The notes under the pieces are model-generated. The model did not search any database. It saw only the letters and a list, made by a program, of their open reading frames with translations, and was not told the origin of the DNA. Shown one piece after another: positions 1 to 9,008 of a stretch of DNA of 64,000 nt. Positions within the stretch are counted from its first letter, which is position 1. Each line of letters opens with the position of its first letter. This stretch comes from Acidobacterium capsulatum ATCC 51196 (GTDB lineage Bacteria > Acidobacteriota > Terriglobia > Terriglobales > Acidobacteriaceae): the NCBI RefSeq assembly GCF_000022565.1, contig NC_012483.1:4063357-4127356 (forward strand), read 5' to 3'. The translations under genes and the position numbers were made by a program.

Positions 1-1046
1 CAGGGATGCGGCAAACCTCCTCGGTCTACGCGGAGCGGGTTTCTCAAGGGTTCTACCTGAATGTTGCCGTCAACCGTTTGCAGGCCGCACGCTATGGTCT
101 CACCGTCGGGGATGTCCAACAGGTGATCACCTCTGAAATTGGAGGATCTGAAATTACGCAGAATGTTCAGGGACGAGAGCGCTTCGCCGTGACCGTTCGC
201 TATCAGCAAAGTTTTCGCAATGATCCCGCGGCGATCATGAGAATGCTCATTTCTACGCCGATGGGAGCTCAGATTCCCATTGGCGAGGTGGCTCGCGTCT
301 ATTACTCGCGCGGTCCATCGATGATTCGCGATGAAGACGGTTCACTCACTGGCTATCTTTATCTCACGCTGAATAACAGCGACTACGGGAACTATGTCAC
401 ACAAGTTGACAGGCTATTGAAGAACAAGCTTCACCTTCCGGCTGGCTACACCTGGCGCTGGGCAGGCGAATACGAGTTCGAGGTCCGGGCCAAGCATCGC
501 CTCGAGATTATTCTGCCTATCGTCTTCTTCGTCATCTTCCTCCTGCTCTATCTTGTCTTCCGCTCCGTCGTGGAAGCAGCCGTGTTAATCTTCCCCACGC
601 TCTATGCCTTGTCGGGTGGGCTGCTTCTGCAATGGCTTCTGGGGTTCAACTTCAGCGTGGCCGTGTGGGTGGGCTATATTGCGCTTTTTGGTATCGCGGT
701 AGAAACCGGGGTTGTCATGGTGATCTATCTGCAGGAAGCCTATGACAAATACATGGCGCAAGAGACCGCGATGACCGATGAGAGCCTGCACGCCGCGGTT
801 ATCGAAGGCGCCGTGCAACGGCTTCGCCCAAAACTGATGACCGTCACCGCAGTCATTCTCAGTCTCGCCCCCATACTGTGGGAAAGCGGCATTGGCTCTG
901 ACGTGATGAAGCCAATCGCCGCCCCCATAGTCGGCGGCATGATCACCTCGACCATCCACGTCCTGATTCTGGTTCCTGTGTTCTTTCTGCTGATAAAACG
1001 CCGCGAGATTCGACTGCAACGCAAAAGCGCATCAAGGAAATCGTGA
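1..1046 (+). CDS. CusA/CzcA-type RND efflux pump, C-terminal part
   Basis: The reading frame is open from the window edge, so the 5' end lies outside; the first ATG in view (position 6) is internal. About 346 residues are visible. They cover the second periplasmic porter segment and the last membrane helices of a heavy-metal RND transporter (inner-membrane pump of a tripartite CusCBA-like system driven by proton entry). Helices are obvious at roughly residues 165-185, 193-215, 220-245 and 305-330. The motif GIAVETGVVMVIYLQEA in the helix after the central loop is characteristic of the CusA/CzcA branch rather than the drug-pump AcrB branch. The metal cannot be read from this fragment. The gene ends with TGA shortly before a hydrolase remnant. 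Family assignment is firm; substrate is not. Confidence 0.9.
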   Translation, partial: GMRQTSSVYAERVSQGFYLNVAVNRLQAARYGLTVGDVQQVITSEIGGSEITQNVQGRERFAVTVRYQQSFRNDPAAIMRMLISTPMGAQIPIGEVARVYYSRGPSMIRDEDGSLTGYLYLTLNNSDYGNYVTQVDRLLKNKLHLPAGYTWRWAGEYEFEVRAKHRLEIILPIVFFVIFLLLYLVFRSVVEAAVLIFPTLYALSGGLLLQWLLGFNFSVAVWVGYIALFGIAVETGVVMVIYLQEAYDKYMAQETAMTDESLHAAVIEGAVQRLRPKLMTVTAVILSLAPILWESGIGSDVMKPIAAPIVGGMITSTIHVLILVPVFFLLIKRREIRLQRKSASRKS

Positions 1047-1052
1047 AGATGC

Positions 1053-1577
1053 TTGAGGACGTTGGGAGTGCGGTCCGCGATCTATGGGAGCCGCGAGGGT
1101 GTGGAGCAGGGGCTCACTATTCTGACTGAGCGGCCACTGCCCAGAGAGTTGCGAGAAGAGGTGATCGAAGACACTCTGAATGGATCTTCGGAGGCCGTAA
1201 GAGCGTGGCTCGATCACGGCATGCAGATGGATATTTCGAATCGCATGAAGTCCGTCCAGGTTCCCGCCATCGTCATCGTGGGCGATGCTGACAAGGTAGA
1301 GAACGAGACTACCTTACGACGGGAACTCGGCAAGTGCATCCCGGAGGCGCGGTTTGAGGTTCCCGGTGTGCTTCGCAGGAGTCACCCCGGCAGCACAGAT
1401 GGCACTCGCGTTGCTTCACACGATCGTCGCGGCTTCTGCCGTAACAGTTCTGACCAGAGGTACGCATTTATCCTGGTAGCGGCGGGGTGGACAGCATACT
1501 TACTGAAACGACAATCACGTTTCTCGGGAATTACTTGTATTCCGAAGTGTCGATGTTCTTATGGCCTAAGAGGATGA
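1053..1577 (+). pseudogene. Alpha/beta hydrolase remnant
   Basis: Residues 1-106 resemble the C-terminal half of an alpha/beta hydrolase: a cap-like segment followed by VQVPAIVIVGDADKVE, the strand and loop that carry the catalytic Asp, then ARFEVPGV, where GHLSPLE with the catalytic His would be expected. The N-terminal half with the nucleophile serine elbow is absent. After about position 1371 the frame degenerates into low-complexity Arg/Ser/Cys sequence, so the catalytic His is missing. It starts just after the RND gene on the same strand. I read it as a decayed, doubly truncated gene. A real but unknown short protein cannot be excluded, though the tail argues against it. Confidence 0.6.
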
Positions 1578-1587
1578 GAGCCGTGTT

Positions 1588-2724
1588 TCAGATGCGGAGG
1601 AAGATACGCTTCCGGTACATAAGCGCGATCGGAATCAAGCAGACAAAGACAAATGCAACGGAGTACAGGAGCGATGCCCACGCAGGCCAGGGAAGAACAA
1701 CGAGAATGCGCAGATAGAGCCAGCGTTGCATCGTAAGATGATGATTCAGATAAATTGCGCTCAAGGTAGACTGCAGAAGTTCCGCAAACATATATGCGGT
1801 AATGGGGTTCATTCCAAAAGCAAGCCAGAGATATAAGCCATTCCGATGCTTCCGGACCTCGGTCATCCAGAAGCAGAGCGCAAAGGCGAGAAGAGACCAT
1901 CCGCCTGCATACAAGACATACGAACTGGTCCAGACCCTCTTGTTGATCGGGAACTCAAGCCCCCACAACGCGCCGGCCGTCAGAGCAATACCCGCTGCCG
2001 CCAGGAGCAGCATCAATTTCCTCCGTGGAGCTGCGGCGCTTCGCAACCATCCAGCCGTCATCATGCCGAGCAGCAGGGTGCCCATCGCCGGGATCGTACT
2101 CAACAACCCTTCAGGATCACGCGTGCCGGCATAGAGCCTACCCGGCAGCAGAAGACGATCCAGCCAGGCAACCAGATTGGCATTCGGGTCAAGAAAGGGT
2201 ATATCTCTGCCGGGCAGGCCGTAGCCCGGTACGGGAACCCAGCGCATCAGCGCCCAATACCCAACCAGCGCCGTCGTAAAGAGCAAGGCCTGCAGCCAAA
2301 CACGCCGCGAGAGCAGATACAAGAGGCTGCCGAAGAGATAGCAAATCGCAATTCTTTGCAGCACGCCATAGATGCGCAAAGTGCCGAAGTGAAAATAAGG
2401 AAAACCGTTCACGACAAGCCCAAGTAGAAAAAGAATCACACTCCGCCGCAGGGCGTGAGCGGCGATCAAGAGTCGCGATTGCCCGCGGCGCAGCCGTGCT
2501 TCGGTGGAAAAGACCAATGAGATTCCAACCACAAAAATAAAGGTGGGGAAAACCAGATCGGTAGGCGTGAAGCCATTCCATTGTGCATGCTTGAGCGCCC
2601 AGAATGCGTGCGCCTCATCTCCATTGTTGTTCACGAGGATCATGAAAGCGATGGTGATCCCACGCAGCAAATCGATCGACACCATGCGTTTCGCATTCAC
2701 TACCGTATCTTGATGCTGCTTCAT
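1588..2724 (-). CDS. HGSNAT-like transmembrane N-acetyltransferase (DUF5009/NagX type)
   Basis: A 378-residue polytopic membrane protein related to lysosomal heparan-alpha-glucosaminide N-acetyltransferase, which passes acetyl from cytosolic acetyl-CoA through the membrane to a terminal glucosamine on the other side. Seen here: VSIDLLRGITIAFMI in the first helix; HAQWNGFTPTDLVFP with His46, aligning with the catalytic His of the human enzyme; a repeated set of helices; and an LMYRKRIFLRI end matching the human C-terminus. The open frame extends upstream to 2871, but ATG 2724 is chosen because gaggcg precedes it and the family N-terminus begins there. It lies 11 nt after the GH89 gene, so both are likely co-transcribed. 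By inference it works in the inner membrane, acetylating periplasmic glucosaminyl ends. Family assignment is strong; substrate is inferred from the neighbour. Confidence 0.88.
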   Translation of the reverse strand: MKQHQDTVVNAKRMVSIDLLRGITIAFMILVNNNGDEAHAFWALKHAQWNGFTPTDLVFPTFIFVVGISLVFSTEARLRRGQSRLLIAAHALRRSVILFLLGLVVNGFPYFHFGTLRIYGVLQRIAICYLFGSLLYLLSRRVWLQALLFTTALVGYWALMRWVPVPGYGLPGRDIPFLDPNANLVAWLDRLLLPGRLYAGTRDPEGLLSTIPAMGTLLLGMMTAGWLRSAAAPRRKLMLLLAAAGIALTAGALWGLEFPINKRVWTSSYVLYAGGWSLLAFALCFWMTEVRKHRNGLYLWLAFGMNPITAYMFAELLQSTLSAIYLNHHLTMQRWLYLRILVVLPWPAWASLLYSVAFVFVCLIPIALMYRKRIFLRI

Positions 2725-2735
2725 CGCTTCGCCTC

Positions 2736-5033
2736 TCAATGCTCCGTGTCGCCGGAGCGGCGATCTTCGCGCGCCATGGGACTGTCTTGATGCGTTCGCT
2801 GCCAGCTCTGTTTCCGCATTGCCGATGGAGCAATCCCCAGTGCCGTCGCTACCTGCATGGCGACGGACCATGAATCACCGCGCGCCTGGGTTGCGTAATG
2901 GGTCTGAGCACGGTTCCACTTCTCGCCGAATGCAAACCAGTCGATGGGGTGAGGGGGCGTTCCGGTCTTCAAGGAGCGATCCAGATCATTGAAATAGATT
3001 TGCCAGCGCCGATAGTAATAGTCGCGGGTCAACCCAGCCCAGTCCTTGTTTCCATAATCCCGCAGTCCGGCCTCGCTGGCCGTGCGATTTCCCCAGGTGG
3101 TGAGAATCGATCGTGCATCGTAGTCAAGACGCCGCTGTTCCGTTGCAGTGGCGGCCCAGGGAGAGACAGCATTGAGCCACGGGCCAACCATAAAGGATGT
3201 GTTCGTAGCGAGCAGCTTGTCCTGAAGCATCATCATGCACAGCCATTGCTTTTCAAGCGTTTCAAACCGGGCCTCATGACGGTGATCATAAGCGTCTTTG
3301 ATTTCCGGCAGTGTCTTCCGGCTCCAGTTTGCGAGTGTTTGCCGTGCAACATCGACGAGATCATATTGATAGGTGGGCATTTCACGCATTCCAGGCGGCG
3401 CCTGCAGTAGTTCGGTGAGTGCGGCTTCAAACTTTTTCGGGTCATAGCGGAGACGGTCAGGAGACCACGAAGATGCGGATACCGCATCGAGGCTTGGTTG
3501 CGCATCAAACAGGGACTCAGGGGGAGCATCGCGCTCGCCATGATTTGAGACTCCATCGGCACGCGTTCCGTAGGCAGTTTCCATGAGGATTCTCCATGCG
3601 CGCCGGGTGTGAGGATCATCCATGCCATAGCGGCGGCGTGCATATTCGCGGGACCAGGTGCGCAGATCTACAGGGGATGTTCGCCACGCCATTTCGGTGA
3701 AGAGGTCAAAAGCGGCAGGATTGTTGTCGAGCCCCTCGGAGAACAGTGCTGTACCCTTCATGGTGCTGCCGGCGCGCAATCCCATGCGCGGCAGGCGCAC
3801 GGCGTAGTCGTAAAGATTGGCTCCAAGGGTGGTGCGGCCGCCAAAGTCCCAGAGTCCGCCAAAGAGATATGCAGCTCCCATGAAATCCCGTTCGCGATTT
3901 TCGTGGGGAGTCCGTCCCTGATCGATATCGACGACAAGAAGATGAGAACGATCTACCGCTGATAGCAGAGCGCGTGACGGGTTGTTCTGCCACGCGAGCG
4001 TCATCCACATGGCTTGAGGGTGCGCGCGCAGAAGAGCTTTTTGAATTGCTTTGGCTGCAGAGCTGACCGGCACATCTGCCGCCGAGCCTCCTTCCTGAAA
4101 TAGCTCAATGTCATAGATCGAACTATCTCCAAATAGTTCTTGCTGGTGCTTGTAAAACGATGCGGCGACGGCGGCAAAGAGCGGGTCCCGAGGGTCCAGC
4201 CAAGCGGGCCGGCGGAAGCCATTCCAGTTGCCTTGCGGAATCACATGCGCGCCTGGGTGCCGCCGGGCAAAGTCCTCCGGCACCATTCCGAAGTATCCAG
4301 GAAAGACCGGCGTAATCCCGAGTTCGCGCAGCCGGCGAATTATTTGTTGGGCAGAGCGAATGCGCCGGTCAAGCAATGAGCGCGAGATGGGCTCATCAAA
4401 GCAACACAGATTGCCCATGAGTTGCCAGTTCTGGTGCGCGGGCTGTGTGATCCATGCTCGCATTTCCGCATCGGAATAGCCGAAGTCGCGAAAGGTTTCA
4501 TAGAGTACGGCCTCCATCCCACGCTCCACCAGCATGGCGTTGATGCCGCTGGCGGCAAATATGTCAATCTCGCGCTGCCACCGGGGCCAGCTCCAATAAG
4601 GCGTGGAGTAGCCATCGGTATTCTCATTCAGCGCGTAGCGATAAGGATACGGTGTCCTTCCTTCTATGACATGACGTGGTGCGGGCAGTGGTCCGCGCAA
4701 GGTGAGCTGATCGCCATTGGTCGATATCTGCAGGTGCGCCGTGTACTTGAGATACCAGTTCACCGCAAACAAAGCCGCAACATTGCTGGTGGCTGCTACC
4801 ACAATGTGTCCTCGCGTGCCGCAGATGCGAAATCGCTCACCGCCGCCTTTCCGCTGCAGCGGCAACAGGGTGATCTGCTGCTGCAGTGAGGGAATCAAAC
4901 GGCGCAGCGCGGCCCGGGCTGGCTGGAGTGGAATCGCATCCTTAGCGGGCACGGCAATCGCAGGAGAAACGGCAAACGGAGAAAATGCAAGGGCAGCCAG
5001 CATGAACGCTGGCAGGAGCCGGAGAGGCGGCAT
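2736..5033 (-). CDS. GH89 alpha-N-acetylglucosaminidase, exported
   Basis: A 765-residue homologue of human NAGLU, which hydrolyses terminal alpha-linked N-acetylglucosamine. The start at 5033 is chosen because the next residues form a clean signal peptide (MPPLRLLPAFMLAALAFSPF, then AVSPAIA) and the frame upstream of it lacks any such signal. Order: signal peptide, small N-terminal alpha/beta domain (about 30-120), (beta/alpha)8 domain beginning YPYRYALNENTDGYSTPYW, then an all-helical C-terminal domain. Two glutamates match the catalytic pair: E314 in ELFQEGG and E433 in TALFSEGLDNN. Both are intact, so the enzyme should be active. The TonB receptor gene sits immediately upstream on the same strand and the HGSNAT-like gene immediately downstream, so a periplasmic glycan-scavenging role is likely. 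Confidence 0.93.
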   Translation of the reverse strand: MPPLRLLPAFMLAALAFSPFAVSPAIAVPAKDAIPLQPARAALRRLIPSLQQQITLLPLQRKGGGERFRICGTRGHIVVAATSNVAALFAVNWYLKYTAHLQISTNGDQLTLRGPLPAPRHVIEGRTPYPYRYALNENTDGYSTPYWSWPRWQREIDIFAASGINAMLVERGMEAVLYETFRDFGYSDAEMRAWITQPAHQNWQLMGNLCCFDEPISRSLLDRRIRSAQQIIRRLRELGITPVFPGYFGMVPEDFARRHPGAHVIPQGNWNGFRRPAWLDPRDPLFAAVAASFYKHQQELFGDSSIYDIELFQEGGSAADVPVSSAAKAIQKALLRAHPQAMWMTLAWQNNPSRALLSAVDRSHLLVVDIDQGRTPHENRERDFMGAAYLFGGLWDFGGRTTLGANLYDYAVRLPRMGLRAGSTMKGTALFSEGLDNNPAAFDLFTEMAWRTSPVDLRTWSREYARRRYGMDDPHTRRAWRILMETAYGTRADGVSNHGERDAPPESLFDAQPSLDAVSASSWSPDRLRYDPKKFEAALTELLQAPPGMREMPTYQYDLVDVARQTLANWSRKTLPEIKDAYDHRHEARFETLEKQWLCMMMLQDKLLATNTSFMVGPWLNAVSPWAATATEQRRLDYDARSILTTWGNRTASEAGLRDYGNKDWAGLTRDYYYRRWQIYFNDLDRSLKTGTPPHPIDWFAFGEKWNRAQTHYATQARGDSWSVAMQVATALGIAPSAMRKQSWQRTHQDSPMAREDRRSGDTEH

Positions 5034-5183
5034 CGTCAAAAATGTCCTGTGCTCGTGAGCAGGTTGGGCGGCAAAAGAAATGAGATTGCCGGGCGGAACG
5101 GAAATGTTCCCGGTTAAAGACAACTCTGCAGGTGTCATCCACTCTACTTTGTAGGTGGATGACACCCGCAGGTTGGGCATTCC

Positions 5184-8100
5184 TTAGAAGACGAAGCGGC
5201 CTGCAAGCTGCACAATTCGTCCGCCACGGTCTGCCGTCAGGTCGCCGAAGTTGGAGTCCCCAAGAGAGAATCCCGAAGGGGTTGTCGACTCGCTGGCCGC
5301 CATGAAGTTGGTTGTGTTCGTCATGTTGTAGGCTTCCAGCCGGATATGAAAGGCTCTCTTTCCGCCGAGCGAAAATATCTTGGAAAGAGAAGCGTCATAG
5401 TTACGATATCCGGGTCCGAGCACAGTGTTGCGGCGAAGATTACCCACCGTGCCATTGGCTGCCTGCGTGAAGGCATTCACATTGAACCAATGGACAGCGC
5501 TGTTGTTCGGGTCCACCTTGCGCGGACCATTGTTGGCGTTCTGCCCGGCGACTGCGTCAGGGCGCTGACGGCAATTGCCACAGATGAAGCCGTTGTGGGC
5601 GCTATCGTAGTTCTGGTTCACGGTGTACCACGGCCCGCTTTCCAGAGTCAGAATGCCTCCGGTCTGCCATCCGCCCAGCAAGGCGTCAGCCACCCGGTTG
5701 AGGTGATTCCCAAATCGTTGACCGCGGCCGAATGGAAGTTGGTAAACAAACCCGGTCACCCAGCGATCCGCAATATCCCAGTCGGAGTTTCCGCGCTGCA
5801 AGGTGAGCTGCTGATAAGGATAGCTCGCCCGGCCATTGTTACCCACGCTCAGTCCGGCGTTCGTGATGTCGTCGATGTCGTGGCTCCAGGTGAAGGCGCT
5901 GATCATCGTCAGTCCATTCCTGAAGTGGCTGCGAAACTTTACACCCAGTGCATTGTAGGTGCCCATGCCCTGGTTCGATGGGCCTTGGATAGCGCTTCCG
6001 GCAATCAGATTTCCATTGCTGTCCACGCTCGGGAAGGGTTGCCGCTGCGCGTAGGGAACGGAGCCATCCACTGAGGGGGACGGGATGTTCCAGTCCTGAT
6101 TCGTATACATGGAAGTGGTCTTCGATCCGATGTAAGAGATGTCCAGCGCGCTTTGGCCACCCAACTGCTGCTGAACGGTGACATTCCACTGCTGAAAGTA
6201 GGGTGTCTTGAGCGGTAGTTCCATCGCATAGAGCGTGGGGTCGCCCGGATTGGTGAGGGCATAGCTCGGAAAGCCGGTGGACATGGTCACCGTATTCACG
6301 GTTGCGGGATTGGAATTGGGAACCTGAAAACTGTCCTGCAAGAGGAACGGTGTGGAAAAGCCGGGGCTGGGCTCACCATAAAATCCCAGTTGCTCGGGAC
6401 CATAGTAGAGACCGTAACCGGCACGAAAGACCGTGCTGGGAGTCACGAGATAGCTGAATCCAAGGCGAGGGCCGAAGTCATGGTGGTCCGGCTGCACGCC
6501 AAAGTACCGGTTGGAGTGCGTGTCGAGCGTAATGATGCCCTTTGCAACTTGTGCCTGAGTGGCTGAGGGAAAAGACCCCGTATAGCCCGGAATGTGCAGC
6601 ACATGAGTGATGGGGTCAAGCACAGAGCCGTGATTGTTTGCTTCCCACACCGGCGTCACATAATCCCAGCGCAGGCCCGCATCAATCGTCAGTTTGGTCG
6701 TCACCTGCCAGGAGTCTTCTGCAAACAGTGAATATGCGCGGCGCTGATAGTTGTTGGTATGAATGGCGGAGATGCGAGCCATCTCCGGCCGGTCAAGCAG
6801 GAAGTCGGCAAACGGGTTACCGGTTCCCGAGTCGGCGGTTCCGCTGGTGTAGTGAGCTGTGTAGTGACCATCAAAATCAAACTCGCCGTTGGGCGCAAAC
6901 GAGCTGGCCGAGCTCTTGAAAAATACCCAGCGGTACATGCCGCCCAGCTTGATGGTGTGATGCCCCGTGGTCCAGGTGAAGGTGTCGGCGCCCTGATAGG
7001 TGCCGTTCAAATCCTGTTCGGAGTAGGCTCCGCCAAATCCGCTGAGATCGCTGTTCACAAAGCTGATCGTGGCCAGCCCCCCGGCCAGGCCGCCCTGCAG
7101 CGGAACGCCCGAGATGCCCACCTGCTGATTGACATTCTGGCTGCCGTTGGCCGGTGCGGTAATCCAGTTCAGACGCGTCCAGCCAAACCGCGCGTCGTTG
7201 ATCATGCGCATGTTCAGCACGTGCGTCCAGCCCGCAACCACTCCCTGCGCATCCGCCATATTGCTGATATCACCGGTCAGCAGCGTGCCAGAGAAAAGTC
7301 CGACCTGCGGCAGACTCTGGTGCTGGTACTGATAGCGGCCAAAGACCCTGTCATTAGCGCTGAACTGCTGATCGATGCGCACCGCAACGCGATTGTCGTC
7401 GTCATTGACGGGACTGTTGTGAAAGTAATTGGCCGAGCCGGATTGGGGAAGATTCGGAGCCGGGATAGCCGCGGCAATCTTCTGTGCAATGGGATTGATC
7501 AGATTTGCCGGAATGGTATTGTTCGCGAAGGGTTGATTTGTGGCCGGATTATAAATCGGGGCGTCGCCTTTGAAATCGCCCGAGGCTTCTGCCTGAGTCG
7601 GAATGAAACCACGTACCGGAGATCCCGGCGAGCGGTAGGGCTGCCGTTCAAAATCCACGAAAAAGAAGGTCCGGTCGTGTCCGTTATAAAGCTTCGGCAG
7701 CCATACCGGGCCCCCCAGTGAGGCGCCAAAGATGTTCTTCGTGTAGTCGGTTTTGCTGATGCCCTGTGCTTTGTTAAAAAAGTCGTTCGTATTGAAGTCG
7801 CTGGTCTGAAAGTACTCGTATCCTGAACCGTGAAAGTGATTGCTCCCTGATTTGGTGATGACGTTGATCACCGCGCCACCGTCCCGGCCAAACTCTGCAG
7901 AATAGGCATTCGTCTCGACCTTGAATTCCGCAATCGCATCCAGCGAGGGTTCAATGGCAAAGGTTCGTCCCTCGTTCACATTCTGGTCGTAGCTGTTGTT
8001 GTCGGTTCCGTCCAAGACATAATCGTTCTGATATTGAGAGATGCCGTTCGCCGAGAACCCACCGCTTGCCGTGTCGCGAGGGCCTGAAGGTGTCGTGTAA

Positions 8101-8603
8101 TTCACACCGACCGTCAGCACCGCCAACCGGTTGAAGTCACGGTCGCTCACCGGCAAATCATTTTTGAGCACTCCGTGAATCGTTTGCCCGATCGACACAT
8201 TTTCGGTATCGAGCAAAGGGGCATGAGCGGTGACAACCACATTTTGCTGCAGATTGCCGACCGAAAGCGTCACATCCACGCGGCTGTTCTGCTGAAGCTG
8301 AACCGTTACATGCTGAACGATCGTTGTCTGAAACCCCTTGCCGCTGACCGTCACCCGGTAATCGCCGGGCGCCAGAGGCGTCGCCAGCCACGTTCCAATG
8401 TTGTTGGTCCTGCCATGAAGTTGCGATTGTGTGCCGGTGTTGGTCACCACGACGGAGGCTGCCTTGAGGGCGGCTCCCGACGTATCCTTCGCGACCACGA
8501 GAATGCCGCCGGTGTCCTGTTGGGCAAATGCGCCGCAGACGGCCAATAAGAGGATGCACAGAAGAGAGCCATATCGCGTAAATCTTGTGCCTTGAGCTGA
8601 CAA
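5184..8603 (-). CDS. TonB-dependent receptor with carboxypeptidase-regulatory-like domain
   Basis: An 1139-residue outer-membrane receptor of the Oar-like class common in Acidobacteria. The signal peptide (residues 1-28, ending CGAFAQ) is followed by a carboxypeptidase-regulatory-like beta-sandwich (about 30-115), a plug domain (about 125-260, with INVITKSGSNHFHGSGYEYF), and a long C-terminal beta-barrel ending in aromatic F (RFVF). The start is a TTG; it is supported by aaggag 8-9 nt upstream and by the signal peptide. It takes up large ligands using TonB energy; given the downstream GH89 and acetyltransferase genes, an aminosugar-containing oligosaccharide is a reasonable guess. The divergent gene at 9009 may regulate it. 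Confidence 0.92.
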   Translation of the reverse strand: MSAQGTRFTRYGSLLCILLLAVCGAFAQQDTGGILVVAKDTSGAALKAASVVVTNTGTQSQLHGRTNNIGTWLATPLAPGDYRVTVSGKGFQTTIVQHVTVQLQQNSRVDVTLSVGNLQQNVVVTAHAPLLDTENVSIGQTIHGVLKNDLPVSDRDFNRLAVLTVGVNYTTPSGPRDTASGGFSANGISQYQNDYVLDGTDNNSYDQNVNEGRTFAIEPSLDAIAEFKVETNAYSAEFGRDGGAVINVITKSGSNHFHGSGYEYFQTSDFNTNDFFNKAQGISKTDYTKNIFGASLGGPVWLPKLYNGHDRTFFFVDFERQPYRSPGSPVRGFIPTQAEASGDFKGDAPIYNPATNQPFANNTIPANLINPIAQKIAAAIPAPNLPQSGSANYFHNSPVNDDDNRVAVRIDQQFSANDRVFGRYQYQHQSLPQVGLFSGTLLTGDISNMADAQGVVAGWTHVLNMRMINDARFGWTRLNWITAPANGSQNVNQQVGISGVPLQGGLAGGLATISFVNSDLSGFGGAYSEQDLNGTYQGADTFTWTTGHHTIKLGGMYRWVFFKSSASSFAPNGEFDFDGHYTAHYTSGTADSGTGNPFADFLLDRPEMARISAIHTNNYQRRAYSLFAEDSWQVTTKLTIDAGLRWDYVTPVWEANNHGSVLDPITHVLHIPGYTGSFPSATQAQVAKGIITLDTHSNRYFGVQPDHHDFGPRLGFSYLVTPSTVFRAGYGLYYGPEQLGFYGEPSPGFSTPFLLQDSFQVPNSNPATVNTVTMSTGFPSYALTNPGDPTLYAMELPLKTPYFQQWNVTVQQQLGGQSALDISYIGSKTTSMYTNQDWNIPSPSVDGSVPYAQRQPFPSVDSNGNLIAGSAIQGPSNQGMGTYNALGVKFRSHFRNGLTMISAFTWSHDIDDITNAGLSVGNNGRASYPYQQLTLQRGNSDWDIADRWVTGFVYQLPFGRGQRFGNHLNRVADALLGGWQTGGILTLESGPWYTVNQNYDSAHNGFICGNCRQRPDAVAGQNANNGPRKVDPNNSAVHWFNVNAFTQAANGTVGNLRRNTVLGPGYRNYDASLSKIFSLGGKRAFHIRLEAYNMTNTTNFMAASESTTPSGFSLGDSNFGDLTADRGGRIVQLAGRFVF

Positions 8604-9008
8604 GTCGTTCTCCTTGATGCGTACTGGTTCGGTGAGTCAGTTGGGGAAATTTGCGATCACTGGATGCCTGCGGAGAAAGCCGTTCCAATCCACTCCCTGG
8701 AGCGCGCGCTTCCACTGCGGTGCGGGCACTCAAGATGACGGCAAATCTCTGCGGGACAGGCACATCATCAAACCACGCCCCGATAGCCGTAAGGTGTTTT
8801 CACCGTGGAGCCCTGCGGAGAGGAGTGTGAATAAAGAAGGGAAGTGCATCCAGAGGGTGCCAGTTGAGGATTGCCGGTAAGAATCAGGGGCTGCGAAACG
8901 GCAGTTTTAACGGTGTTTAAACCTGTACACCTGCATAATGAGAGTGTTCCTGCCGAGCAGGAACAGGAAACCACTGCGTGCCGTTGACCTGGCGGCCGCA
9001 GGCGATGG
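8604..9008. other. Divergent intergenic region, TonB receptor / membrane regulator
   Basis: About 405 bases with no convincing gene. It must hold the promoters for the receptor operon (minus) and the regulator gene (plus). An AT-richer stretch near 8911-8940 contains gtttaaac inside the imperfect palindrome ggtgtttaaacctgtacacc and a gcataatg box, a plausible operator/promoter zone. No riboswitch or terminator was recognised. Confidence 0.4.

Noticed and set aside
6759..7721. 320-codon plus-strand frame
   Set aside because: Antisense to the TonB receptor; composition typical of a shadow frame.
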